Numbered from the stretch's first letter, positions 1 to 12,302 are shown. The stretch is 64,000 nt of DNA from Euptelea pleiosperma (GCA_035048495.1 CM068552.1:25794154-25858153); one strand, 5' to 3'. Notes: a model not told the origin generated them from the letters alone. Translations and numbers: made by a program.

Positions 1-1356
1 TAAAGAAAATATCAAGAATCACCATCGTGATTGATAAAGAACGGTTCAACTCCAATAGTCAAATAATGCGGAAGCGTAAATAAGCTATTACGGTGGAATA
101 ACCAAAATCAAAATCAAAGTCAAACTTTTAATTTTGGTCAATGTCTCTAATTAGGGTCTCTATAATTACCTAGAATTTATATCAAACATCATTTGTGAAA
201 ACACTTAAGCAAAAACGCCAATTTAAGATAGTTTTGAAACTTGATTTTCGCGGTTCAGAGAAAAATGGTCAACTTTTGGTCACAATTCAAAGTATGTCAA
301 AAAATTATTTTTCTTGGAGGATTTTATTCTAAAAATCATAAGATACAACTTTAACAAATGCACTTTGGCTAAAAATGACATTTACAAATTTTTGGAGTCT
401 GTTCTCTACTTTCAATTCAGCCCTAATGGTAACCGTCAAAATATGTAAAAAGTAAGATTTTTCACTTGTATTAATTTTTATTGTTTTGATTGGAATTCAA
501 ATCAAGCAAATAATATGGGTTTTTATTTACTCAAAATAAACTAAATTCACATTTAATAAAAATCATGTGGTCCTATTTTACAACTTATGGAAAAATTAAG
601 ACAAATGTTTGTAAAAATAAGATATTTTGCAGTCAGGCAGTTTTGACCTCGTCTTAGTAAAATAGCTCTACACGATACGTCTTATCGAATCTGTTGACCC
701 ACTATATATAGATGGAAAGATAACTTAAAAACCTATAACTTTCATATTTTTCCCTTGACTAGATTCGGTCATCTAATAGGTGCCAAAGTTGCTTAAAGTC
801 AGAATAAGGATCTGATTATGCAAAATCAGCACATAAATTTTGAGATTTGTGCCAAACTGCATCCACTTATATAACTTCTAAAATCATAAAATAAGTTAGT
901 TAAATACTACATTGAGTTAGGGTCCTAACCTCATTGGAATTATATTAAAATATTATCGTATGAATATTTTATGTATATTTTCGCATAGGATGTTGGAAAA
1001 CACAATGTGTTCAAAAAATAGAAGTAAAGTAATCCAGTCAAACCATTAATGGTCCCAACGACCCAAACATGTTAAGAACCCATTATTATATCATTAAAAC
1101 CCTTAAATAATTTAATCAATAAATTCTTCTTCAATCTCTGTGCCATTAATCGACTTCTTCTCTTCCAGAGTATCCTCATCACCGAGATCAACAAAATCTG
1201 AAATGTTTCAGTGTAATACCGTGACCGAAAGCCCAGTAAAGTACAACGAGTACACAAGACAATGAAGATAATCCAATCATAATTATTTTAGCATATTAAT
1301 CAACATATTAACCCAAAATCAAGAAGATCAAACCATCCAAAATAACTAATCATGAT
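1..1356 (-). repeat. First part of the left LTR-A, interrupted at 1356
   Basis: Bases 1-1356 align with about 37346-38690 of the right LTR-A, including the stretches around 'caagaatcaccatcgtgatt' and 'aaaccatccaaaataac'. The copy stops at ATGAT (1352-1356), where the Tat element begins, and resumes near 35553 after another ATGAT. Contains no coding sequence. Confidence 0.88.
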
Positions 1357-1754
1357 TGTGGATATCGTATTTTCCAGCGAATGATATGATGACACGTGTA
1401 TTGGTTACACACGTGCGGCATCAGAACAATGACACGTGGTGTCATCCTTCGTGCGTAAGTAAATGTGCCGAAGATATCATCAGAGGCCATAACCATCCCA
1501 TCACTGTCACACAACTTCCATTAATGAAAGTGCCACGTGTCAGGTTGGAATGATTAGAAGAGAATATCTTGAGGCAGAGTTACTAACAGAATGCATTAAC
1601 GCTTCAGCCTTTAATATGTCGGGAAGTATTCAATCATGCCCAACATATTAATGAATGACCCACTTGACAGAAATGACAATTATCTCACCTCGACAAGATC
1701 CAGCGGTCCACATGATTTGATTATTGTTTTTAATGGGGGAGATGTTCAATACAT

Positions 1755-1931
1755 CCCGACAAGATTAGATAGCCTACTTGACAGGATTAAACATCATCTC
1801 AACCCGACAAGATCAGATAGCCTACTTGACGGGATTAATTTTATCTCAACCCGACAAGATCAGATATCCTACTTGACGGGATTAACTTTCATCTGATCTC
1901 ATCAAGATCATACAACTAGTTTGACGGGATC
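1755..1931 (+). repeat. ~48-bp minisatellite in the Tat LTR
   Basis: Units begin CCCGACAAGAT and continue through TAGCCTACTTGACGGGATTAA at 1755, 1803 and 1850, with degenerate units near 1899 and, beyond the insert, near 2422. The spacing is 47-48 bp. The same array is in the 3' LTR at about 34734-34955. Confidence 0.8.
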
Positions 1932-1936
1932 AACGT

Positions 1937-2405
1937 ATTTACCAAAACTCATGTATTCCTTTTGATAAATATATATAAAAAAAAAAAAAAAGAAAGAAAA
2001 GAAAAAAAAGAAAGAAGAAAATTTTCGTTCTTTGGGCCGGCTTTTTGGTCATCTTGTTCAGCCCATATTTGGCCCATATCTTCTAGTCATAGCATGTGGG
2101 CTCTTTAAGCTTTGATAATGGGCTTTCATGATCGATTTGGGCCCACAAGTCTCGAGAATCGTCCCATCGGGGTTTCCTGCGACAGAAGAGGCGCGTAATG
2201 AGACTTTATCAGAACGGCTTAATATCTAGACTTCCGAAAATGTGTTTAATGAATGCAAATATACCATTTCGTCCAGAAAAGTGTGTTCTACGCAACACAA
2301 GAGACTCTTACGTAGAAAAGTAGGTAAATAGAGTATTTTACGTAGGAGAATGCAATAATGCTAAAAGGATAATTGCTTAAAATAAGCACTTTTGAGCGAA
2401 TATCA
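1937..2405. mobile_element. 469-bp chimeric Athila-type insert with 5-bp target duplication
   Basis: It is flanked by CAACG at 1932-1936 and 2406-2410; the empty site is visible in the 3' LTR as a single CAACG. The right ~375 bp are the first part of LTR-B in minus orientation, ending GAATATCA. The left end TATTTACCAAAACTCATG is the plus-orientation sequence that follows an internal purine tract at 52434 in the Athila-type unit. An A-rich tract (about 1977-2020) joins the two parts. It has no coding capacity. Confidence 0.85.
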
Positions 2406-2756
2406 CAACGCTCCTCTCATCCTAACAAGATCAGCATCTTACTTGGCGGGATTATATTTCTATCAATCCTGAGAACTATACCAGATTCTGCAAACGAGAT
2501 AAGTATTCTAAATATGGTTAGTTTCTTAAAACAATGAGAATTAGCCACGTGGTAGTTAGTTGAACTGTTATAGCTGCAACGTCCCTTTATTCGAATAATT
2601 GACAGGAAGAGTGCCACCTCAGTTATCTCAGATATAACCGAATGTAGGAAGTTAGGATCTAACAAGAAGATTTTATTTCATAATAGAATCTTCCTAGATC
2701 ATAACTGATTGATAACGACTAGACACGTGGAAGGTGAGTCACTCCAGTTCTAAGGG

Positions 2757-2764
2757 TATAAATA
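2757..2764 (+). promoter_or_regulatory. TATA box of the Tat 5' LTR
   Basis: TATAAATA follows a G-box (2724) and is conserved in the 3' LTR near 35259. Transcription would start about 25-35 bp downstream, leaving roughly 250 bp of R/U5. Confidence 0.6.
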
Positions 2765-3048
2765 CAGGACCCTCAGGACTGAGAAAAGGATCTTGCTCTC
2801 CAGATCCAGATAGTCCAAACTCTGTAACATTTTACTATTTTTCCTGAACCCTGTTACAAATCCTAAACTGACTTGAGCGTCGGAGCATTGTCAACAGGTA
2901 CAACCACATCTCATCTGGAGATCATCCTATCCTTCGTGGAGGAGAAAGCAGTTTCATCCTAAAGCATCAGAGTCGTCCGATCATCATCAAGATACGAATC
3001 GTCTGACCTCGAAGATTGTGTGGGTTAGATCATATATTTTTCCCCATC

Positions 3049-3068
3049 TTTTGGCGTCGTCTATGGGA
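3049..3068 (+). other. Primer-binding site of the Tat element
   Basis: TTTTGGCGTCGTCTATGGGA follows the LTR end by 2 bases. It resembles the TTTGGCGCCGTCTGTGGG type sites of Tat elements, with changes. The tRNA was not identified with certainty. Confidence 0.6.
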
Positions 3069-3109
3069 AGCGACTAGTTTTTCATTCTAAGAGATATTCG
3101 ATTCAAAAA

Positions 3110-4686
3110 ATGGTGGATACAAGGCATACTGGCCTCAGGAGTGGGAGAGAGAGGAATCCTCCCAATGACCTCAGAGACACTATTACGGAGAGTAGAAAGG
3201 CGAGAGAGTTCAACATCCAACAGAAGATGATTGCCCAACTGTGAAAAGAGAATGAGGAGCTAAAACAACAGATGATAGCTCGACATCCAGGTGATTATAT
3301 CTCTGAGAACGCCGAGGATAGTCATCATCAGAAGAATTGATCTGGTCAGACAGGTCAGGTTCAGAGGAATCTGTTCTACGGAATCCTAGGAGCAGACGTG
3401 GGGATTCTGACATCCCACCACCTGAGAAGCGTCATAAAGCCAAGTCTTCCTATCAATGAGGCTGGGACCATATTCAGCCTGAGACCAGAAGGCAGATTGC
3501 TAATCTGGTAGCTGAGATGATGGGGAAGAAAGAGACATTGGCCGATAAGATGACGGCAATGGCGACAAGGGCTCCGCGAGATTCTCCCTTTATTGAAGAG
3601 ATACAGGGGTATCACGCTCCCAAATCTTTCTCATATCCTAAATTCTCAATTTTCAGGAGAACCATAAATCCCGTGAACTATGTTCTTTTCTTCAAGAAAA
3701 CGATGACGATGTGGGAGTTCCATGACAAGCTCCTTTGTAGAATGTTCCCATCTACTTTGAGTGATGATGCACTCATTTGGTTTAACCAGATAGCTCCTCG
3801 GACCATTTTTGACTTTACCGAGTTGAGTACCCTCTTCATCACTCGCTACTCATGCAACAGATTGCATAAGAATGACGTCGACGTATTATTCTATATACGC
3901 TGCGGTCAGAAGGAGACATTACGAGATTTTACCAAAAGATTCCGTACTCTTATGACCACAGTGGAAGATTGCGATGATAAACACGCCGTCACAGCCTTTC
4001 GGAAGGCATTACCTATAGGTTCTAAACTTTATATGTCCTTAGCTAAGAATAGGCCAGTTAGTATGGAGGCCTTGTTTCTTCGGGTTGAAAAGTACTCTAA
4101 ACTCGAAGATGACACACTCCAACATGACAAAGGATTGACCATATCTGTGCATGAAAGTGAAGAAGGCTGCCGTACCCAGCAAAACCTCCAAAGGAAAGCA
4201 AAAGGTTGCTACTGAGGTGGCACCAACAGAGATTCTGGAGAAGAAATCAGAAAAGTCGAGAAGTTCAGGTCGGTATCCTCATCGGGAGAAGAGGATATTT
4301 ATAGCGTTGAACAAAATGCATAGTTAGATCTTTGATCTGATTCAGAATGAAAAGTATCTCCAATATCCCTGACCAATGAAGCCAGATTTGAAGGGACATA
4401 GAGATAAGACGAAGTTCTGTGCCTTCCACCAAGAAGCCGGACACATAACAGACAAATGCTGGGCACTGAGGCACAAGATTGATGATCTAATTAACCAAGG
4501 CTACTTGCAGTAGTTTATTGCCCGCACAAATGGGGCAGTAGCTGAAGCCAAGATCCCCAAGAAAGACAACAACCACGTTAAACAGCAAGAACATGGGCTG
4601 GTTATAGACGTTATCCATGGGGGAGGACGACAGCTCTCCCGTGGAGAGACAGAGAGGGAAGATAAGATCAAAATCAGGAAAGTAAA
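3110..4686 (+). pseudogene. gag: Tat gag, first part of the polyprotein (decayed)
   Basis: Gag forms the virus-like particle that packages the element RNA. The likely start is ATG 3110. The frame has stops near 3239 and 3335 and a shift before the best-preserved stretch, 3517-4215 (232 codons). That stretch shows the Tat capsid pattern: a PF.EEIQ-like entry, then FPSTLSDDALIWFNQIAP, then the helical region ending near VEKYSKLED. Past a shift around 4190, a retroviral-type zinc knuckle is recognisable near 4421 (C-x2-H-x4-H-x4-C) with more stops. The frame runs up to the solo LTR-A at 4687. After removal of that insert, the reading continues smoothly into the protease region at 10693. It is not functional. 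Confidence 0.82.
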
Positions 4687-6542
4687 TGTAATACCCTGAA
4701 CTATTGTTCATGATTTTTTTGAGTAAATTAATTATAAAAAGTTGAATTTGACTCCTTAATTTCTATTTCTACAATTTATTTTCAATGATAATTAACCATA
4801 TTACTATTGTGGTCTATGAAATTAGGGTTTTTCTGCGTCGTTGGTTACGGAAACCCTAAAGTTCAACAATATTTGTAAAGTCTCCGAATTGGTTCACTTA
4901 ATCTGCAAAATAGCAGATTAGCACAATGGCTCGTGTCGGATATCGTCCGCACTCGGGGTTAGGGCAATTAAAGAACAATAATGATGAAAACTGCTTAGAA
5001 TGGTGGAGAGATGAGAGAGATGGAGATCGGAGTTAAAATCTGATTTTTGATAGTCGAGATTTATGCACTAAATAAAAAAATGAAATGAAAACACAATGAA
5101 TAAAGAGATTTCAATTTAATAATTAATCAAAGTGCTTACAAAATTGAATCAACTAAAAGGAAACTATTCTAGAAAGCATTTTAGAGAGAGAAAATTAAAC
5201 TTAGAGAGAGAAAGGGATTTTTTTAGAGAAAGAAAATAAATCTAGAGAGATGAAAGTAGGTAGAAAGAGAAACCTAGAAAGAGAGAATGATCTCAAACAC
5301 TAGAGAGAGAAAACTAGAGAGAGAGAAAATGATGAGAGATCTAGAGAGAGGAAAGAAAGGATTATGAAACTCACGGAGATCTTACCATGGACAATGATAG
5401 TGGCTGGCCTCGGAGGAATAGATGGTGCGGTAATGGCAGCCCAAGGTGGTGGTGGTGGAAAACACAGGGACGTGCATAGGAAGTGCAGTGTGGACTTGCA
5501 GATCAATCTCACCAGCGCACATGCAGATTTAAGGCCGTGGGTTGGTGCGTGCTCACTCAAAGGATGAATCACCAAGAAGAGAAAGGGAGAGCAGTCATGG
5601 AGATCACCATTGATGGAGAACCACCGGTGCTCTTAGATAGCATTGGTTCTTGTACACCTACAACAATGGAGGGTGGACTGAATATGCACTAGCAGCAGCA
5701 AGAAATAGTGCACCCTCGCGGACTGGAGGAGTAGTGCAAGGTTGTAGTCCGGTTGTGAAAACTAGGAGGCTGCACGTGAGTTGCAAGTGGGATGGAAATC
5801 AGTTGCAACACCGCGGATAGGAGAGAAGTTTGGCTGCTGCAAGTTGTAAGCGGCTATGGCGGTTGCTGTGGTGCGTTTTGAATCGAGACTGATGCACTGA
5901 AACCAAGCAGCAGCAAGGAAAGGAGAAGGCCCGCTAGTGTGGAATGTTTGCAGATCTGGCCGTGATTGGCAGAAAGAAGATCTCTCCGACGGAGCTACAG
6001 GTTAAGCCTGCAAGTTGAAGATCGGCCAAGTTTTTGGCCATGAAGAGATACACGGTGAACATGGTGACCAGCAAGCTTTGAATGAGGATGTATGCAACGG
6101 TAGAAGGAGTTGTGTACGCCCTGCATGTCGGTGGTGAGCTGGAACAGGGTTGTGGTTCAGGTGTAGAAACTGGCAGCACCGTTAGTGCTTGAAGAGGAGA
6201 ATCACGACAGCAGGTTTGTAGGTCAAAGGAGAAGGGCAACAACGTGAAAAATTCACTGATGAGTCCACACAATGGAGATGTGAACCATTCCCTCACTTGT
6301 CACGTGATGGTTGGTGTTCTTGGAAGGACCTGCGTTGCTGCCAAGGGAGAGGCAGCAACAAGATGAAAACCGTGGGAAAGGGGAAACGGTGGTGCTTCAA
6401 CCTGAATGACAGCAAGTGGAGGGAGATGGAGGAGTTGCAGCGCTGGCCGTTGATGGAGGGTACAGGTGATGAAGAACCCGTGCTATGTAGACCGTTTTCA
6501 CAGTGCAGATCAGAGGAGCACGCAGCAGGCGACAAATGAAAA

Positions 6543-6567
6543 GAGAGTTGCAGGTTCTGCAACTCTC
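6543..6567. repeat. Palindrome, GAGAGTTGCAG / CTGCAACTCTC, loop GTT
   Basis: Perfect 11-bp arms. It is a member of the palindrome family recurring across LTR-B copies, with the outer bases changed symmetrically relative to the CCGG form. Confidence 0.85.
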
Positions 6568-6819
6568 CACCGGTGAAGGAAATGGCTGATTCATTGCGAG
6601 CTCAACCTGTTGTGGGCGGAATGAAGGTTCAGATGACCGAAAATTGTAGGTGGCTGGAAACTCAGATCTGGAAATGGGTGTGTTGTTGGTTGTTGATGAT
6701 GCTGCAAGGTGAAGAGGGTCTGTGCATGGAGGAATAGGTTCTGTTTGAGGAACCGAATGGCAAGAGGAGGCAGGAGGTTGCTGTGCAGGTTTTCGGCGAG
6801 CTTCTCGCCGTAGAAGATG

Positions 6820-6845
6820 ACCGGAGTTGCACCTGCAACTCCGGT
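6820..6845. repeat. Palindrome, ACCGGAGTTGCA / TGCAACTCCGGT, loop CC
   Basis: Perfect 12-bp arms. It is a second copy of the GC-rich palindrome within this LTR-B. A separate GGCGAG-CTT-CTCGCC hairpin lies just upstream near 6795-6809. Confidence 0.9.
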
Positions 6846-9091
6846 AAGAACGTGGTGATGAAGTTGACTGGCGGAGCAGCAATGAAGATGAAGAAAAGAA
6901 GGAAGAAGAGAAAAGAAGAAAGGAAGAAAGGAGAAGGGGACGGTGCTCTTGATCAATTCCAACGAGCTTCTCGCCGGAATCAATGGAGGATGGTGGTATG
7001 ATTTTCGCCGGAGAAGGCGAAAAGAATGAGCGAAACAATGATAAGGGAAGAGAGGGGAAATAAGAGAGAGTTTTTAGAGGGGGAGGGAACCAAAGAAAGA
7101 CCCAAGGTTTCTCTCTCTTTTATAGGGAGTAGTTTGTTGTGGGAGAGAGAAACTATGTGAATGAAGTTGGGGATTGATGAGAAGTGGTCAAAGTTGACAC
7201 TTCTCCCATTGTCTTGAATGTGGGCTTGTGAGAGCCCATGGGTTTATGTTGGCCACTTGCTTTGATTGGGTCATTACAAGGATAATTGGCCCGTGGGCCT
7301 TGTGACCATGTGTCAATGGGTATGGGCTTGGGCTCAAGGATAAGCGGGCTAATGGGCCAGATAGATATGGGCCTCTTGCGAGGCCGTAGGTTAAGGTGCG
7401 TTTGGCTGGCAGGGGAAAAAATGGTAAATGAGCCCAAAACACCATGGGTTCTAGGACGGGTTACAAGGCCGTGGGCTTCCAATTTGCTTGTGGGCCACTT
7501 GGCCATGGGGGCTGTTAGATGATGGAACTGTGATAATTGGATGAGATGAGGTGGTGGTTTGACTCGGTCCACAATTGGCGGACCGTAGGATCTGGAGAGA
7601 TCCAACGGTCAGATAAATGATCTAATGGTCGAATTGAAGATCTAACGGTAAAAGAACTATGAGAGATGGAATAAAGCTAAATGAGAGAAGATCTAAGGTT
7701 AGATGATGGAGATTGGAGGGTTAGGATGATCGATCTAAGGATCGGATGGTAGATCTGGGGATCTAATGGTACGATGAGACGATCTACGGGTTAGATATTA
7801 GAGTCTAGAGAGATGGAGAGAGAATTAGGAGAGAGGAGAGAGAAAATAATACAAAATAATGGCAACAGAGCTGGCGGAGGGTCATGAACCCTGATCTTCA
7901 ATGTAATCTTCCGTCGGCTTTACCAATTACATAAGCCGTCATTTTATGTCAGTTGGTGCGGCTTTGAATCACTTTAGCTCGTCTCTTGGTCTTCAGCTTT
8001 TCCGCTCTCTTGGTTCTTTATCTGGCTCTACGATCCTCTGACTTGACCTGTACTTGGCCGGTATCTTCTTGTCATAGCTTGTTGACTCCTTAAGCTTTGA
8101 TATTAGACTTCTATGGTTGATCATGGGCCCGCAAGTCTCAAAAATCGCCCGATCAGGTTTCCTGCGAGAGAAAAGCACGTAATGAGACTTAATCAAAATG
8201 GCTTTATATCTAGACTATCCGAAATGCGTATATTTCATGCAAATAGTCAATTTTCGTTTAAAGATTTTGCTCTACGCATTGGAAGAAACTCTTACGTGAA
8301 AAAGTCGATGAAAAGACAAGTTTTACGTAGGAGAATGCGACATCGCTATAAGGATAATGACTTAAAATAAGTACTTTTGAGCGAATATCAGTCTATGAGC
8401 GACATAGTCATAATAAATAATTAATGAGTTATACTTGTTGGGTGGGTCCGTAGGGCCAATTTAGAGGCCTTTTAGGCTTAATAATAATCTTAAATGAAGC
8501 CTACTTGATACCCATAGGCCTTAGGCCCATTTTTAGCCCATATCCATCTTAAAATAAGCCTTTTGGTGGGTTATAAAATTCACCCATTTTAAAGTGACGA
8601 AAATCACTTAAAATTAGAAATCCTACTTTTCTAAACTTATTTAATAAAGCATTGGGAGCTTGTGAACTCTTACAAACCCTAAATCATTACTCAAATATTT
8701 CTCTCATCTTTCTTTTCCTCTTTCTCCATTGAAGCACCTCCATTAAAGAACTTGAAGAACCTTTGAAGCCCTAGAAACACCATAGCGTGTCACCATTTGA
8801 CATCATCCATTGAGACAAAAATATTGATGAGACCTCGAAGCATAACATACTAGAAGAATGACTTCATCAACAACAATCAAAGAAATATACTATACATTCT
8901 CATCTCTCTCGAATCTAAGAGAAAGTAATAACAAGTACACTCTACAATGTTGAATATATTCGTCAATTAATATAGTCTTGTTAATGATTATATGGTGTTT
9001 TTGGTGTATTCTTTTGAGATTTTAATCTTATTTGTTAATCATATATGGGTAAGCATCATAAATTCATAGTTTTTTTACATTTATTGTGGAA

Positions 9092-9213
9092 ATTGTTGCC
9101 CTTGGTGGAAAATCGTAGCCCTTGGTGGAAAATCGTTGCCCTTGGTGGGAAATCGTTTCGTTACCCTTGGTGGGAGATTGTTGCCTTTGGTGGAAATTCG
9201 TTATTCTTGGTGT
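9092..9213 (+). repeat. 20-bp minisatellite in solo LTR-A (about 6 units)
   Basis: Tandem units of the type CTTGGTGGAAAATCGTTGCC. The same repeat, in reverse complement, is in the other LTR-A copies at about 35594 (4 units) and 38716 (7 units). Confidence 0.85.
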
Positions 9214-10692
9214 GAATGAATGAGGAATATAGTGCATTTAATATCATCATCATGATTGGTTATTTTGGATGGCTTGATCTTCTTGATTTTGGGTTAATAT
9301 GTTGATTAACATGCTAAAGTAATTATGATTGGATTATCTTCATTGTCTTGTGTACTCGTTGTACTTTACTGAGCTTTCGCTCACGGTATTACACCGAAAC
9401 ATTTCAGATTTTGTTGATCTCGGTGAGGAAGATACTTTGGATGAGACGGAGTCGATGGATGGCATAAGAATTGAAGAAGAGATTTTAATGTTTAAATAAT
9501 TTAAAGGTTTTAATTATGTAATAATGAATTTTTAACATGGTTGGGGTCGTTGGGACCATCAATGGTTTGAATTGATCACTTTATTTTTATTTTAACATAT
9601 TGGGTTTTCCGATGTCCTACGCGGAAATATTTATAAAATATTCATGCGATAATATTTTAATATAATTCAAAAGAAGTTAGAACCATGATTCAATGTAATA
9701 TTTTACTAAATTATTTAGTGATTTTAGGAGTTATATAAGTGGGTGCGGTTTGGCACAAATCTTAAAATTTCTATGCTGATTTTGTATAATCAGCACCCTT
9801 ATTATGATTTTAAGCAGCTTTAGCACCTATTCGATGATAGAATCTGGTCAAGGAGAAAATATGAAAGTTGTATCTTTTTAAGTTACCTTTCCATCCATAT
9901 ATAGTGGGTCAACAGCTTCGATATGACGTATTCTATAGAGCCATTTTACTAAGAGGATGTTAGAATTGCCTGACTGCAAAATATCTAATTTTTACAAACC
10001 TTTGTCTAAATGTTTTCCTAAGTTGTAAAATAGGACCACATAATTTTATTACATGTAAATTTAGTTTATTTTGAGTAGATAAAAACTCATATTTTATTTG
10101 CTTGATTTGGATTCTGATCAAAACTGTAAAAATTAATACAAATGGAAAATTTTACTTTTTACGTATTTTTGACGGTTATCGTTAGGGCTGAATTGAGAGT
10201 GGAGAACTGACTCCAAAAATTTGTAAATGTTATTTTTAGCCAAAGTGCCTTTGTTAAAGTTGTATCTTATGATTTTTAGAATAAAATCCTCCAAGAAAAT
10301 AATTTTTGACATATTTTGAATTTTGACCAAAAGTTGACCATTTTTCTTTGAACCGCGAAAATCAAGTTTCAAAATTATCTTCAACGGGCGTTTTTGCTTA
10401 AGTGTTTTTACAAAAGATGTTTGATATAAATTCTAGGTAATTATAGAGATCCTAATTAGTGATATTGACCAAAATTAAAAGTTTGACTTTGATTTTGACT
10501 TTGATTATTCCACCGTAATAGCTTATACACTTCTGTATTATGTGACTACTGGAGTTGAACCGTTCTTTATCAATCACAATAGCAATTCTTGATATTTTCT
10601 TTATTTTATTTTTTTCACACCCTGGATCTTGGGTAAATGGGCATCCATAGGCATTTGGGTTCGATTTGGGTGCCCGAATTCGGGGCGTGACA

Positions 10693-11115
10693 GTAGAACA
10701 CCTGAATGAGATCCTACATCTCTTTACAGGTTCGAGATTGACAGAGCCCGTAGAGATGATGAGGAGCACTGATGCAGCTATTTTCTTCTCCGACAAAGAT
10801 CTCATCGGGGTGGATCATCCGCACTCAGATGCATTAGTGCTCACCTTGCCGGTGGGCAATTACGAGGTAAAGCGTTTGTTGATAGATTCTGATAGCTCAG
10901 TCGAGATTTTATTCGCGGAAGCTTACAAGAGGATGGGATTAAACCCATCAGATCTAGTACAAAGTAATACCCCATTGGTAGGATTTAATGGCCAAAAGGA
11001 GTATGCTCTTGGGAGAGTAATTCTACCAGTAAAGACGAGACCGATTACATCTATGGTAGAATTCTTGGTTCTAGATACTCCATCCCTCTACAATTGCATT
11101 CTGGGGCGAGGATGA
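10693..11115 (+). pseudogene. Tat aspartic protease region
   Basis: This resumes the gag-pol frame directly after the solo LTR-A. The protease would cleave Gag-Pol. The core LLIDSDSSVEILF is visible near residue 60; the family consensus is DSG, so here the Gly after the catalytic Asp is Asp, probably inactivating. A second conserved block (YNCILGRG) ends the open stretch, followed at once by TGA at 11113-11115. Another stop (TAG 11308) and a shift separate it from RT. Confidence 0.82.
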
Positions 11116-11504
11116 ATACATAAGATTAGGGGCGTACCATCAACCTATCATCAGCTGTTCCGATTCCCAACTGATCATGGGATAATGGAGTTAAAAGGAG
11201 ACCAGGTTGTCTCAAAGAAGTGTTATGCCATTGCCCTCCGACCTAAGAATGCTCTCGGTCATGAGAGTTTGCATGGAGAGGGAACCTCATCTATGGTTGC
11301 TGAGCAATAGCAACTGGAGCGCATCCCGGCAAGTCTGGAGCAGACTGCACCTAGCCGGGAGGATGAAGAGATTAAATTTGAGCCTGTCAGCATTCCCACG
11401 ATAGAGAAACTAACCAAATCAACCTCAGGACCAAGGAAGATCCAAAGTATACCTTTATCGGGGCTGGTCTATCCATTGAAGAAAAGATATCCTACACTGA
11501 TTTT
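11116..11504 (+). pseudogene. Linker between Tat protease and reverse transcriptase
   Basis: The frame continues with Tat-like text (a PSTYHQL.RFPT-like block right after the stop) but with a stop at 11308 and a frame change before 11505. No separate gene is seen. Confidence 0.55.
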
Positions 11505-12302
11505 TTGAAATCTTATATAGACATCTTCGCATGGTCATTCAGCGACATGCTAGGTATTCTTCCTGACATCTTTTGTCATCATTTGAAGGTAGATAATAAA
11601 TATTTACCTGTAAAACGACCTCGGAGAATTGCTTTTGAGAAGCAGAAGGCTGTCCAAGAGGAAATTGACAAACTCTTGACGGTCGGTTTCATCCGAGAAG
11701 TCAACGACGCTCAGTGGTTAGCCAACATAGTGGCTATACCAAAGAAGAATGGGAAGATAAGAGTGTGTATCGACTTCACCCATTTGAACAAAGCTTGCCC
11801 TAAGGATCCATATCCTTTACCGAGAATTGATCAACTGGTCGATGCCACCTCGGGATATGAAATCTTATACTTCATGGATGGATACTCGGGTTATAACCAG
11901 ATTCCGTTATATGAGCCAGATCAGGAGATGACGGCCTTCACGATTGACAGAGGTGTCTTTTGCTGCAAAGTAATGCCTTTCGGCCTTAAGAATGTAGGAG
12001 CCACCTATCAGCGTCTCGTCAACAAGATGTTCCATGACATGATATGTGTGACGATGGAGGTCTATATAGACGATATGATGGTAAAAACACGAACCCGGGA
12101 ACTTCATCTAGGAGATCTCGGGAAAATATTCGACCATTTACAGGAGTATCAAATGAAGCTCAACCCTGCTAAATGCGTCTTTGGAGTAACATCGGGGAAG
12201 TTCTTAGGTTACCTCATTACAAGACGAGGTATCGAAGCTAATCCCGAGCAGATCAGGGCCTTAAAAGAGATGCCTTCGTCGAAAAATAGAAAGGAGGTCT
12301 AG
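11505..12302 (+). pseudogene. Tat reverse transcriptase
   Basis: RNA-dependent DNA polymerase of the element; open for 265 codons. The RT blocks are in order: IPKKNGKIRVCIDF near residue 77, a YFMDGYSGYNQI motif with the first catalytic Asp near residue 124, a MPFGLKN.GATYQR block near 158, and YIDDM with the catalytic Asp pair near 187-191. This is followed by the FGV..GKFLGYL thumb block. It matches Tat-type RT closely. The ATG at 11505 is internal to the ancestral polyprotein, not a true start. TAG at 12300 breaks the run into RNase H. Confidence 0.9.

Larger units (their letters stand above)
1393..2729 (+). promoter_or_regulatory. Cluster of six CACGTG G-boxes in the Tat U3
   Basis: The hexamer CACGTG occurs at 1393, 1410, 1433, 1534, 2546 and 2724, several times as (A/C)CACGTGT or CACGTGG. 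G-boxes bind plant bZIP and bHLH factors and, as ABRE cores, often confer abscisic-acid or stress response. The last copy lies about 28 bp upstream of the TATA box at 2757. The 3' LTR keeps most of them (near 34373, 34391, 34415, 34512 and 35225). Function is inferred from family knowledge. Confidence 0.6.
1357..3046 (+). repeat. 5' LTR of the Tat element (carries a 469-bp insert)
   Basis: It starts TGTGGATATCG and ends TTTTTCCCCA. It matches the 3' LTR at 34337-35550 throughout except for the insertion at 1937-2405 and its CAACG duplication. It contains G-boxes, a ~48-bp minisatellite and a TATA box in the usual U3 order. Confidence 0.9.
4817..8390 (-). mobile_element. Solo LTR-B (Athila-type), 3574 bp
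   Basis: On the minus strand it begins TGATATTCGC... at 8390 and ends ...TTTCA at 4817. The target duplication GTCTA is exact (4812-4816 and 8391-8395). It is the longest LTR-B here. Both termini are conserved with other copies; the GA/CT-rich middle is divergent. It carries two short GC-rich palindromes and predicted leader-intron borders. Many short overlapping frames in 5.3-7.6 kb reflect low-complexity purine/pyrimidine bias, not genes. Confidence 0.92.
4687..10692 (+). mobile_element. Solo LTR-A inserted between gag and pol of the Tat element
   Basis: It starts TGTAATACCCTG and ends GGGGCGTGACA. Flanks are GTAAA (4682-4686) and GTAGA (10693-10697), one mismatch apart; joining at GTAGA restores the gag-pol frame, so the left copy has mutated. 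Without the nested LTR-B (4817-8390) and its duplication, the LTR is about 2.43 kb. No interior or second LTR is present, so it is a solo LTR left by recombination. It is in the opposite orientation to the LARD that surrounds the nest. Confidence 0.88.

Noticed and set aside
9092..9213. CRISPR-like regularly spaced repeat
   Set aside because: Units are contiguous 20-bp repeats with no unique spacers, in a plant LTR; it is a minisatellite.
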